Source of the DNA: Azospirillum picis
GTDB taxonomy: Bacteria; Pseudomonadota; Alphaproteobacteria; Azospirillales; Azospirillaceae
Direction of reading: 5' to 3'
Length of the DNA stretch: 64,000 nt
Assembly: GCF_017876115.1 (NCBI RefSeq)
Contig: NZ_JAGINO010000028.1
Span: 1-64,000 of the forward strand
Shown here: piece by piece, positions 27,359-36,560 of the stretch
How positions within the stretch are numbered: position 1 is the stretch's first letter
How the letters are laid out: every line of letters begins with the position of its first letter
The notes under the pieces: generated by a model
What the model was told of the DNA's origin: nothing
What the model saw: only the letters and a program-made list of their open reading frames with translations
Database searches by the model: none
Position numbers and translations under genes: made by a program

Positions 27359-27729
27359 ACAGAAAGATGTGGCCCAAAGAGGACCCTGGTGCAGACCTGC
27401 TGCGCGCAGAGACTGACGAAGAGTTGCACGACGCGGGGGTGCGTCGGATCGTTACCGTCGCGATGGCCGGCGAAGTGTCCGACCGGGATGAACGCACAAC
27501 GATCCTCGCATGGGCCATGTGCGACGCGGCAGGCATCGTTGAGAGGCGAGAACTTGACCGATTAGAAAGCATCGCGCGCCGGCTCGCAACTAGCCAAGGC
27601 TCGGTGTCGGAGGACGATAAGCGGATCCTGCGTACTTGGTCGATAGAGCAAGCAGCGAGGAGTGCACAGCACTTCGGTCTCCCATCGCCGGTCCCGCCGA
27701 TAATAGTTGGCGGCCGAATATTCGACTGA
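27355..27729 (+). CDS. Unknown helical island protein (124 aa)
   Basis: The 124-residue product is charged and helix-rich (ILAWAMCDAAGIVERRELDRL) and ends in PPIIVGGRIFD. I recognise no family. It overlaps the 43-residue gene by 4 nt and has AGGGAAGA before its ATG. The order divergent repressor, small gene, unknown gene suggests early-region functions. Confidence 0.5.
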   Translation: MNRKMWPKEDPGADLLRAETDEELHDAGVRRIVTVAMAGEVSDRDERTTILAWAMCDAAGIVERRELDRLESIARRLATSQGSVSEDDKRILRTWSIEQAARSAQHFGLPSPVPPIIVGGRIFD

Positions 27730-28050
27730 CGGAGCAACGGCGTGATGATCCACATAGGCTTCGGAGCGGCCGTGATGCTCACGGAAGTCATCGCTGTGGG
27801 CCACGGTGCACCAGCAGCCCTTAGCCTGCTGCGTCACGCGAATACCATCACTCTATACTGTCTCGCCATCAGGATTAAGACAGGAAACTCTCTCACAACC
27901 CAAAGAACCCACACCACAACGAGCGTTCGTTCGTTAACCTCTTGGGTTTCGAGTTTGTAACTGAACGGCGGCGTCTTCCTGGCATTTACAATTGACGGTA
28001 GTCTTGCTAAATCCTGCTTCTGGCTAATTCGATAGTGGTGTTGGGGCATC
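27730..28050. other. Intergenic region before the helicase operon
   Basis: About 320 nt with no convincing gene. Around 27895-27960 there are nested repeats: AACCCAAAG and AACCCACAC in direct order, CGTTCGTTCGTTAAC, and an inverted CTTGGGTT. A TTGACG hexamer near 27992 could be part of the operon promoter, but no matching -10 box is obvious. Confidence 0.35.
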
Positions 28051-31000
28051 ATGGCGGGGCTCACCAAGACGCAGAAGGATCTGCGCAACGTTCTGCTTTA
28101 CACGCAGGAGCTGGTCACCTTCAACGAGAAGGTCATTTATGACCTTGCGGCCGAGTCCCATCCATCCTTCCATGAAGGCGCCGTGATCGATCTTGAGGGC
28201 GTGGATGCGAACGTCGACCCAGAGATCTGGCTGCGGCTCCGGCGCCTTCGCGAGACGCAGCCACCGCCCACCGACGCCATGTTCGAGGGGTGGGTCAAGG
28301 CACAGCCGCATCCGTCGCCGGATAAGGCGCCGACGCTGCTCGACCACCGCATGCTGCGTCTCAGTATCGAGGAAATCTCGGACCTCGCCGAGGCCGGCCT
28401 GCTCGATCCAGACGAGGTCATGCGGCCACGCGAGGCCGATGTTGCGTTCCCAGAGGCGATGGACGCCATCCTGCGCACCGCGCGGATGCCCGAGTTCCGC
28501 GAGGCGTGGCGCGCGTACGTCGAGGGCCCCTGGGCGAAGTGGGCCGAGGTGGAGAAACCCCGCCGCCGTAGCATTGAGGTCTACAACCGCCTCTACAAGG
28601 TGCAGCAGGCCGTCACAGCGGCTGGCGAGGACAACGCCATCGAGCTCGTCTGGGGCATCGGCGTCGCGCGCTGGCAGCGCGAGAGCATGCGCATCAGCGC
28701 GCCGCTGCTAGAACAGCTGGTCGAGTTGGAGCTGCTTGAGGACGGCACGCTCACCGTCGGGCCGCGCCAAGTGCCACCATCCTTGGCGCTGAAGCCGTTC
28801 CATGCCCTGGAAGTCGAGGGGTCGAAGGCCCTTCAGCGGGATGCCGGCGCCCAGCTGGAGCGCATCGTCGAGGACCCGGACATCGCCTTCTCGCCGTTCG
28901 AGCGGAAGGTCTTCGAGCCTCTGCTCAAATCCTGCGCCGCACGGTTGTCGGCCACCGGCATCTACCTGCCCGACGAGGCCGGGCGGGATCCCGCCGACCG
29001 CTCGCTCCCGTCCATCAACGGTGTTCTGCGCATCAGCGACACCTGGGTCCTCTATGTTCGCCAGCGCGCGGCCAACTTCCGGCAGGAGGACATCCAGAAG
29101 CTGATCAAGCGCGTCGAGGAGGCCGAAGCCGAGGAGGATCTCCCCACGGCCGGGCTGCAGTTCGTCAAGCCGCCGAACGATGAGCGCCTTTACGACGACG
29201 GCGGCCTGAACCTCGACGACGTGTCCTGGCGCCTGCCCGACGCGGTCGCCCGATCCCATGGCGGCAGGGGCGGCCGGGCCAATGACCAGGGCTCCGGACC
29301 GGAGCCCGACTTCTTCTTCCCCCTGCCGTACAACGACGATCAGCGCGATATCCTGAAGCGCCTGCGCGAAGCGGACGGCGTCGTAGTCCAAGGGCCGCCC
29401 GGCACCGGCAAGACGCACACTATCGCGAACGTGATCTGCCATTTCCTGGCAACTGGCAAGCGGGTGCTCGTCACGGCCAAGAACGCGGAGGCCCTGACCG
29501 CCCTGCAGGAGAAGCTGCCGCCCGGAATCCGCGATCTCGCCATTTCGGTCATCCACAGCGACCGGGAGGGCGCGCGGCATCTGGAACAGGCTGTTCAGGT
29601 CCTGGCGAACGAGGCCAAGCAGATCAACCCGAAGCTGGTCAGCCAGAGCATCGTCGACAACCAGCGCCTTCTCGCCGACATCCGCGACCGCATCGCCCAG
29701 ATCGACGCGGAGTTGCTGTCCTACGCCCGTCGGAACCTCGAAAAGGTTGAGAGCGCTGGGGAGAGCGTGCTGCCCATGGAGTTGGCGAAGAGGGTCGTGC
29801 AGGACCGCGCCCTGCACGCCTGGTTCGAGGACCGCTTGGACCTCGACGCCCGCTACGCTCCGCGCTTCACCGACGCCGACATCGCTGAGGCGCGGGACAT
29901 CCGCCGCCACTTGGCTGGGGACCTGGCCTACGGCGCGGCCGCCCTGCCCGACCCCGGCGCCCTGCCGGACGTGGCCCGCGTGCTGGCGGCGCACGGCGAA
30001 CTCGCCCGAGCCAAGGAGCTTGAGGAGCAGGCGCGCTCCGGCCAGGTGCCCTACATGGCGGTCGGTTCGGTGGAGCAGGCGCGCGCCGTCCAGGTATGGC
30101 TGACCGACTACCGGACCTTCTTTGAGGAGGTCCGGGCTGAGACCTGGATGGTCGGCACGTACCAGATCCTCCTCGGGGTCCGGCGATCGGACGAAGCGGC
30201 CCAGGCGGCCCTGCGGCGGGCGCTCGACCAGTGGGCGAAGCTCTACGCCGAAGGACGGGAGCTCGCCCTCAAGGGGATCGACACAGGCGACGCGCCGCTC
30301 GACGATCCGGCGTTCGACGCGGCCGTCGCCGCCTACGCCCGCGGCGAGAAGCCCTTCGGCCTGTTCTCGTTCGGCAAGGGCGCCCTCAAGGAACGCCTCG
30401 CGCGGGTCCTGGTCGGCGGGAACCCGCCCGCCGCTCCGGAGCATTGGCAAGAGGTGCAGGCCACCCGGACCTGGCAGCGCGAGGCGCAAGCCTTCTTGCG
30501 CCATTGGGCGTCCGTCTGCGGCAGCCTCGGCCTACCGCCGGTTCCGACCGACTGGGAGCGCGGCCGCGGCGAACTCCTCCGCCTCGGGCGGCTGATCGCC
30601 GCGCTCCTGCGCTTCGCGTCCGAGGCCCAGGCCAGCCTCGAGACGCTCCAGACCCTGTTCCCCTACGGCCTCGACGCCCGCGCCGTTGTCTACGAGGGTG
30701 AGATCGCGCGCGCGCTCGACGCCCTGGCGGCCAACCTGGAGAAGGCGGACTTCGCCGACGCCCAGGCGGCCCGCGGGCAGTTCGAGGCGCTTATCGAGGG
30801 GCGGCGCCTGCCGTTCCACGCCGGGTTGGCTGAGTTCGCCTCGATGCTCGGCGACGCCTCCGTCGCCCCGAACGACCTCGCCGAAGGGTGGCGCCAAATC
30901 CGGACGGAAGCGGAACGGCTGTCGCTCCTGCGCCCGTTCCGCGCGCGGCTTGACGAGATCGCCGACCTGGTGCGCCGGTCCGGCGCGCCGTCGTGGGCGG

Positions 31001-33045
31001 ACAAGCTCACCAGCGACCCGGCGTTCGACGGCGCGGACCGGTGGACGCCGGAGGCGTGGCGGAACAGCTGGGAGTGGGCCAGGGCCGATGGCTTCGTCCG
31101 CAGCATCGGCGACCGCGCCGCCATTCAAAAGCTGGCCGATGAGCGTTCAGAACTCGAAACCCGTCAGCGGGCTATCCTGGCCGAGGTTGTGCGGCTTCGG
31201 ACGTTCCTCGGGTTGAAGCGCGCGCTGACCGGACGCATCGAGGCCGCCCTGGCGAAGTTCGCCTCGGCGATCGCCAAGCTGGGCGCCGGGACCGGCAAGG
31301 CGGCGGGCCGCCACCGCCGCGTCATCCGGGACGCCACGCTCGACGCCGCGGACGCGGTCCCGTGCTGGATCCTGCCCGAATGGCGGGTGGCCGAGCAGCT
31401 GCCGGCTACGCTGAACGCCTTCGATCTGGTGATCGTCGACGAAGCAAGCCAGTCCGACATCACCGCCCTGCCCGCCGTCCTGCGCGGCCGGAAGCTGCTG
31501 ATCGTCGGCGACGACAAGCAGGTGAGCCCCACTCCCATCGGCCTCGACGAGCGCACCATCATCCAGCTGCGCACAACCTACCTGACGGACTTGCCCTTTG
31601 CCGACCAGATGGACCCGGCGACGTCGCTCTACGAGCTCGGCAGCATGGTTTTCCCTGGGAAGGCGGTGCTGCTGCGCGAGCATTTCCGCTGCGTCGAGCC
31701 GATCATCCGCTTCTCCGCACGGTTCTACCAGAACCTGCTGGTGCCGATGCGCCTGCCCAAGGCGACAGAGCGCCTCGATCCGCCTCTCATCGACATCCTG
31801 GTGCGCGACGGCGTGAAGACGGGGGATATCAACAAACGGGAGGCCGACGTCATCGTCGACGAGGTGCGGCGCCTGTCCGAAGACCCCGCCTACGAGAAGC
31901 GCTCCATCGGCATCATCTCGTTGATCGGCGACAAGCAGGCGAAGCTCATCTACGACCGGCTCATGCGCGAGTTCGGGGCGGAGGTCATCGACCGCCACCG
32001 GATCATGTGCGGCAGCGCCGCGACGTTCCAAGGGCAAGAACGCGACATCATCTTCCTGTCGATGGTGGCGTGCCCCAAGACAGCAATGATGCAGAGGACG
32101 CGCGCGTACGAGCAGCGTTACAACGTGGCCCTGTCACGCGCCCGCGACCGGCTCGTGCTCGTCCGGTCCGTCACCTCGTCGGATCTGAAGCCCGGCGACC
32201 TCAAGCTCCAGGTCATTGAGCACTTTCGCAACCCCATGGGCGAAGGCAAGGTCATCGTCCGCAAGGACGTGCTCGACGTCTGCGACTCCGGCTTCGAGAA
32301 GGAGTTCGGCGCGCGCCTGCTCGACCTCGGATACCGCCTCCGGCCCCAAGTGCCGGTTGGCGGCTACCGCATCGACTTCGTTGTCGAGGGCGCTGACGAC
32401 CGACGGCTGGCGATCGAGCTCGACGGCGACGCCTATCATGGCCCGGACCGTTGGGCCGAGGACTTCCGGCGTCAGAAGTCACTCGAACGGCTGGGCTGGA
32501 CCTTCTGGCGGTGTTGGGGCTCGGAATGGACGGCCGACCCCGATGGATGCTTGGCTGACCTGAAGCGCACACTCGGCGCAATGGGGATCGAGCCGCTCGG
32601 CGCCGAGCCGCCGCAGGGGGCCTGGACCGAGTTCCGCGAGGTCGAAGCCGCGGTGCCGTCCGAGGCAGAAGCGGTGGCAGCCGAACCCGACCCGGAAGCA
32701 GAGGTAGGCGAGATCGCCGCCGCTGCGGCCCGCGCCGAGGCGCGGCCGGAAGACGTGGCAGCCGAGCCGCTGGATCCGCTCGCGTCGTCCTCGGCTGCAC
32801 CGCCCGTCAACGCCGGCGACCTCGTGATCGTGCGCTACGACGACACGCCGGACCGGACCGTCCGCGTCCGCATCAGCGAGACGGAGCATGCCCCGGAGGT
32901 CGGCATCATCCGCGTCGGCGACCCGTTGGCCAAGGCGCTGCTCGGCAGCACGCTCGAAGACGAGTTCGAGGTGGACCTCGGCGGCGGGAAAACCCGGCTC
33001 GGCATGATCGAGCGCATTGAGCGCACCCCAGTGGCGGCAGTCTGA
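28051..33045 (+). CDS. Very large SF1 (UPF1/Dna2-like) helicase with C-terminal Vsr/DUF559-like nuclease
   Basis: This 1664-residue protein has an N-terminal region (about 1-430) opening KTQKDLRNVLLYTQELVTFN, comparable in place to DUF4011-type regions. The split helicase core has Walker A GPPGTGKT at 448-455, a long coiled helical insertion (about 520-1120), Walker B with DEAS at 1130-1133, GDDKQVSP, and later motifs TFQGQERDIIFLSMV and YNVALSRARDRLVLVRS. Residues about 1410-1500 form a PD-(D/E)xK-type nuclease: FEKEF, RIDFVV with D1442, and AIELDGDAYH with E1456-x-D1458, as in DUF559/Vsr-like domains. A low-complexity Glu/Ala linker and a beta tail end it. Single-chain helicase-nuclease proteins of this build are known or suspected anti-phage proteins (Hhe-like). 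It is followed 10 nt later by the DUF4236 gene. Confidence 0.85.
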   Translation: MAGLTKTQKDLRNVLLYTQELVTFNEKVIYDLAAESHPSFHEGAVIDLEGVDANVDPEIWLRLRRLRETQPPPTDAMFEGWVKAQPHPSPDKAPTLLDHRMLRLSIEEISDLAEAGLLDPDEVMRPREADVAFPEAMDAILRTARMPEFREAWRAYVEGPWAKWAEVEKPRRRSIEVYNRLYKVQQAVTAAGEDNAIELVWGIGVARWQRESMRISAPLLEQLVELELLEDGTLTVGPRQVPPSLALKPFHALEVEGSKALQRDAGAQLERIVEDPDIAFSPFERKVFEPLLKSCAARLSATGIYLPDEAGRDPADRSLPSINGVLRISDTWVLYVRQRAANFRQEDIQKLIKRVEEAEAEEDLPTAGLQFVKPPNDERLYDDGGLNLDDVSWRLPDAVARSHGGRGGRANDQGSGPEPDFFFPLPYNDDQRDILKRLREADGVVVQGPPGTGKTHTIANVICHFLATGKRVLVTAKNAEALTALQEKLPPGIRDLAISVIHSDREGARHLEQAVQVLANEAKQINPKLVSQSIVDNQRLLADIRDRIAQIDAELLSYARRNLEKVESAGESVLPMELAKRVVQDRALHAWFEDRLDLDARYAPRFTDADIAEARDIRRHLAGDLAYGAAALPDPGALPDVARVLAAHGELARAKELEEQARSGQVPYMAVGSVEQARAVQVWLTDYRTFFEEVRAETWMVGTYQILLGVRRSDEAAQAALRRALDQWAKLYAEGRELALKGIDTGDAPLDDPAFDAAVAAYARGEKPFGLFSFGKGALKERLARVLVGGNPPAAPEHWQEVQATRTWQREAQAFLRHWASVCGSLGLPPVPTDWERGRGELLRLGRLIAALLRFASEAQASLETLQTLFPYGLDARAVVYEGEIARALDALAANLEKADFADAQAARGQFEALIEGRRLPFHAGLAEFASMLGDASVAPNDLAEGWRQIRTEAERLSLLRPFRARLDEIADLVRRSGAPSWADKLTSDPAFDGADRWTPEAWRNSWEWARADGFVRSIGDRAAIQKLADERSELETRQRAILAEVVRLRTFLGLKRALTGRIEAALAKFASAIAKLGAGTGKAAGRHRRVIRDATLDAADAVPCWILPEWRVAEQLPATLNAFDLVIVDEASQSDITALPAVLRGRKLLIVGDDKQVSPTPIGLDERTIIQLRTTYLTDLPFADQMDPATSLYELGSMVFPGKAVLLREHFRCVEPIIRFSARFYQNLLVPMRLPKATERLDPPLIDILVRDGVKTGDINKREADVIVDEVRRLSEDPAYEKRSIGIISLIGDKQAKLIYDRLMREFGAEVIDRHRIMCGSAATFQGQERDIIFLSMVACPKTAMMQRTRAYEQRYNVALSRARDRLVLVRSVTSSDLKPGDLKLQVIEHFRNPMGEGKVIVRKDVLDVCDSGFEKEFGARLLDLGYRLRPQVPVGGYRIDFVVEGADDRRLAIELDGDAYHGPDRWAEDFRRQKSLERLGWTFWRCWGSEWTADPDGCLADLKRTLGAMGIEPLGAEPPQGAWTEFREVEAAVPSEAEAVAAEPDPEAEVGEIAAAAARAEARPEDVAAEPLDPLASSSAAPPVNAGDLVIVRYDDTPDRTVRVRISETEHAPEVGIIRVGDPLAKALLGSTLEDEFEVDLGGGKTRLGMIERIERTPVAAV

Positions 33046-33055
33046 GGAAGCGACG

Positions 33056-34756
33056 ATGAGCGTGCGCTTTCGCAAGTCGATCCGGCTTTTCCCCGGCGTG
33101 CGGCTCAACCTGAGCGGCGGGCGCATCAGTACGACCATCGGCGTACCGGGGGCGTCGCTGAACCTCGGCTTGGACGGCCAAGCTCACGTGACGCTCGGCA
33201 TCCCCGGCACCGGGCTGTCGTACCGGGCCAGGATCTCCCCTCCGCCGCAGGCGCCCGCTCACCGGGTGCCCGCCCCGCGGTCGCCCGAGCCGCAGCCGTT
33301 CCGCGTCCGGGAGCACGGCCTGCCCTTTGACGCGCCCTCACAGGCGGAGCCCCTGCCGGGCGAAATTCGCAGCGCGGCGATACGGAGCCTGACCAGCCCG
33401 AACCTCATTCGGCTGAAGACGCTGGTCAACGAAGCGGCGGATCGGCGGCAGAGCCTCCAGAGTACGATCTCCAGCCGCAGGTTCTCCGTTGGTATCGCTG
33501 AAAGGCGCCTGGCGTTCGCGAAGACCTTCATCGTCCGCCTCTTCTCCCGCGGCCGCATCGCACGCCTGGAGGAGGAGATCGAGACCGGACGGCTCGAAAT
33601 CGAAGCCGCGGCGAAGGAAATGGAACTCACCAGCATCCAACTGGACTTCGCCTTCGACGGGCGTGTGCTGCGCCTCTTCGAGGAACTCCGCGAGGCTTTC
33701 AACCGTCTCCGGCGAAGCGCACGGGTCTGGGACGTCACCACCGAGAACGCGACGAATCGATTCACTGAACGCACCCTCGCGTCCAGAGCGATGACCCGGA
33801 CCCTCGTCACCTTCGGTACCGCCCGGACGGACATCGTCAAGGCCGACTGGGAGGCGCTGCGGTTCGGGAACGCGAACGGCGAAGACCTTTACCTGTACCC
33901 CGGCTTCGTCCTCCTCAAGGAGCGCAGCGGCGACTTCGCGCTCGTCGACATCGCGGACATGCAGATCCAGGCCGGCGCCGTGCGGTTCCACGAGGAAGAA
34001 GGCGTGCCGCACGACGCCACCGTCGTCGGAACCACCTGGAAGAAGACCAACAAGGACGGTTCCCCCGACCGCCGTTTTCGGGACAACTACCAGATTCCGA
34101 TCGCCCATTACGGCGAGCTGACGATCCAGAGTAGGAGCGGGATCAACGAGGCCTATATGTTCAGCAACGCGGGCGCGGCGGCCAGCTTCGCTTCCGCCTT
34201 CGCCACGTACCAGGCGGCGCTCGCCGCGACAGCGGGCGGCGTGGCAGCGCCGTCTGACGACGGAGTCGACTGCGGAGCGGTCGAAACCGCGTTTGAGGTC
34301 GACGCGGACGGCGATGCCCCGGACCGCGGCCCACCGTTCCCCGTCCTCGACGCCGTGTTCCTGGCGCTGCTCGCCATCGGCGCCGGCGCCTGGTTCGTCG
34401 GGCCGCGCCTCTGGCATGACCCGGCGCCGGTCACTGCGCTCACCGCGCCGGCGCCAATGGCGTCCGAAACGACAGTGACGCCCGCCGCGCTCCCTCCGCA
34501 GGGCGTGGTGGCCGCAAGCGTCCCAAGCCCGGCCGCTCCCGCGCCCAAGGCAGTTGCCCGCGAGACGGCCGAAGTGCGCGCCCAAGCTGCGAATGTCCGG
34601 AGGGACGCGGGCGCCAACGCGCCGGTTCTCCGGACCGCGCGCAGGGGCGAGCGGTTCTCCGTGTTCTCCCAGAAGGAAGACTGGCTTGAGATCGGCGACA
34701 CGCAGCCCGCAGGGTGGATTCACCGCAGCTTGGTCGAACTACCGACGGCGAGGTGA
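33056..34756 (+). CDS. DUF4236 - transmembrane - SH3 protein, partner of the helicase-nuclease
   Basis: The 566-residue product starts at the ATG at 33056, 10 nt after the helicase stop, with an AGGAAG ribosome site inside that junction. Residues 1-60 are a DUF4236 domain (MSVRFRKSIRLFPGVRLN, then GIPGTGLSYRARI). A long helical region follows, with FSRGRIARLEEEIETGRL. After a central beta domain, one hydrophobic segment (LDAVFLALLAIGAGAWFVG, about 427-450) should span the membrane. A Pro/Ala linker leads to an SH3-like module at the C-terminus (VRRDAGANAPVLRTARRGE...GWIHRSLVEL). The design suggests a membrane-anchored partner or sensor. Co-transcription with the helicase is near certain; the role is inference. 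Confidence 0.75.
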   Translation: MSVRFRKSIRLFPGVRLNLSGGRISTTIGVPGASLNLGLDGQAHVTLGIPGTGLSYRARISPPPQAPAHRVPAPRSPEPQPFRVREHGLPFDAPSQAEPLPGEIRSAAIRSLTSPNLIRLKTLVNEAADRRQSLQSTISSRRFSVGIAERRLAFAKTFIVRLFSRGRIARLEEEIETGRLEIEAAAKEMELTSIQLDFAFDGRVLRLFEELREAFNRLRRSARVWDVTTENATNRFTERTLASRAMTRTLVTFGTARTDIVKADWEALRFGNANGEDLYLYPGFVLLKERSGDFALVDIADMQIQAGAVRFHEEEGVPHDATVVGTTWKKTNKDGSPDRRFRDNYQIPIAHYGELTIQSRSGINEAYMFSNAGAAASFASAFATYQAALAATAGGVAAPSDDGVDCGAVETAFEVDADGDAPDRGPPFPVLDAVFLALLAIGAGAWFVGPRLWHDPAPVTALTAPAPMASETTVTPAALPPQGVVAASVPSPAAPAPKAVARETAEVRAQAANVRRDAGANAPVLRTARRGERFSVFSQKEDWLEIGDTQPAGWIHRSLVELPTAR

Positions 34757-34802
34757 GACAGGGACCAAAGGGCCTGCATCGGCGTCCGCTGCGATCATTC
34801 CA

Positions 34803-35816
34803 TCACTCCTCCTCCTTTAATGGAACTTCCTCGAAGACGAATTTCGGCTTTCTCGCGTTTTGCTCTCGAATGATAGCGATACGACCTGCGCTCAGCCCAC
34901 AGCTGTGCTCTGTGATAATTTCCCTTTGACGCCTAGGTTGTACGGACACGGGGCGCCGGAGCATCGGACTGACAACAGCGCGGCCAAGTCTATTGAGGCG
35001 TTCAATGATGTCATTGGCCGGTTGGCACCCTTCACCATCGATCTTCTTGAGCAACTCCGCCACAGACTCAATGCCGACACGTTCGATAGTATCCTCAACG
35101 ACTTCACGCGCTTTCTCCCGCCTCCACCCAGGCGCGGTTGCCAATCTTTGATAGCGACTTACCAATTTACTAATGCTCAACTCTGTATTTTCGCTGGCTG
35201 CATCCAAGTCCTTAATGGATGAGCGACTGGCTGAACTCGGGTAACGCTGGGTCCACGCGGCCTGTCGGTCTATCACGGGGATGATTCCATTCCTGCTTAC
35301 CATGGGTCTTTCCAAGGTTCCTTGGGGTCCGATTCCAGAGGGAATGGCTCCGGGAACCGCACCACCCTCCTCGGGAGTCGGACCACCCTCTTCGGATACC
35401 GGACTTGAAGCTTCAACTGCCGGACCAGTGGACTTGACTTGTCCGGCAGTAGATGTTTGGCCCAGAATTAACTCGAAGCTGTGGCTGGTGTGCGACCCGT
35501 CTTTGCGTCGGCGGGTAATTTTTGTTATTAACCCCGCCAACTCAAGTTGCCGAATGCCACGTCGAACCGCGTCCTCCCCGATATGGGCAAGACGCGCAAT
35601 ATGCCTGATGCTCGGAAAGCACCATCCATTATTCGAATTATAAGCAGTAGCTAGAACCGCTGCGACTAGGATCGCAGAGCGCGGATGATTGCCTACACGT
35701 GTCTCGCTTGTACTGTCCGAGCGAATAAGCGCACTTTCGTAATCAGCAGCCATAGCCAATTCGAGCCATTGAAGTCGCTGCCCTTGGGTAAGAGTCTTCT
35801 TGAGCACGTTGAGCAT
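34803..35816 (-). CDS. Winged-helix (HTH_36) protein, replication-initiator-like
   Basis: I choose the ATG at about 35816 (MLNVLKKTLTQGQRLQW), with GAGG just upstream, over a TTG eight codons earlier. Residues about 40-105 form an HTH_36 winged helix: PRSAILVAAVLATAYNSNN, CFPSIRHIARLAHIGEDAV, then RRGIRQLELAGLITKI. The middle is a Glu/Pro/Ser linker, and the C-terminal part is helical (VSRYQRLATAPGWRREKA) and ends in a charged tail. Such proteins occur on plasmids, phages and islands as replication or regulatory proteins. It converges on the DUF4236 gene. Confidence 0.65.
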   Translation of the reverse strand: MLNVLKKTLTQGQRLQWLELAMAADYESALIRSDSTSETRVGNHPRSAILVAAVLATAYNSNNGWCFPSIRHIARLAHIGEDAVRRGIRQLELAGLITKITRRRKDGSHTSHSFELILGQTSTAGQVKSTGPAVEASSPVSEEGGPTPEEGGAVPGAIPSGIGPQGTLERPMVSRNGIIPVIDRQAAWTQRYPSSASRSSIKDLDAASENTELSISKLVSRYQRLATAPGWRREKAREVVEDTIERVGIESVAELLKKIDGEGCQPANDIIERLNRLGRAVVSPMLRRPVSVQPRRQREIITEHSCGLSAGRIAIIREQNARKPKFVFEEVPLKEEE

Positions 35817-36003
35817 GGGAACCTCGACGTTGGGCCGCAATCGCGGTGCTCCGTTGCCACAGAGCGATCAACGTGAGGATGGGCATTCCAAGGGATTGGC
35901 TCCGCCATCCAGCAGTCTAAGGACCAGACCCTGGAGCTTGAGCTAGAATGCCACCCTACCGCACTGCAACAGATATCCCAAGCTTGTCCAGGCCGGACCG
36001 CAA

Positions 36004-36480
36004 TCAGATGCAGCAGCAACATATGCAGAAAGTAGCGCTCCCCAAGTCATAAACCAAGGTAAACTTTCGCAAAGCGACCAAGGCGTCGTAAGGGCTCCGA
36101 CATTGAACCTCGGCAGCAGCCGGCCCTGCCCGCCGTACGCCGAGCCATTCTCGCGCATAATCATCAAACCACATCGATTCGACGCCACTTCTGTCGGTGC
36201 TGGCTCGTCCCGGACAGCCGCCAGTAGAACTGCCAAAATTGTTTTTGGCGACGGCACGTTCTGCGGCGTCCTCAAAGACGCGGACGATGGCGTCGAGCAT
36301 CGCGGTGTCGTCGCATGCCATACTGTCCATGTCGGCAATTCGGGCCACCACGGTGGCCGCGACCCGCTCCTCCACCGTGTCCTCGGCGAAGGCGTACCAC
36401 ACGGTCGCTCGCTGGCCGTCGCGTACGCCTCCGGTGAGCGCCGCCTTGGCAAAGTAGGGCCCGACGTCTGAGTTTTGCGT
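36004..36480 (-). pseudogene. Gene scrap resembling the end of a helicase-type protein
   Basis: The minus-strand frame reads PYFAKAALTGGVRDGQRA, then VWYAFAEDTVEERVAATVV and IADMDSMACDDTAMLDAIV. The TVEERV pattern resembles the end of the second RecA domain in SNF2-type helicases, where Y-x-x-x-x-G-T-V-E-E-R is common. After VAKNNF the composition degrades. There is no start, and the frame is cut off near 36480 close to the IS66 piece. I treat it as a relic. Confidence 0.35.
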
Positions 36481-36560
36481 TGTGCGTCATCGCGCGGACA
36501 CAAACGAGATGGAAACGTCATGGCTTATCAACGGGTGGAGGATCTGACTGGGATGGAGCG

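Noticed and set aside
27742-27960. 72-aa frame before the helicase operon
   Set aside because: No convincing ribosome site beyond chance, composition changes mid-frame to Thr/Ser-rich, and the region is full of short repeats.
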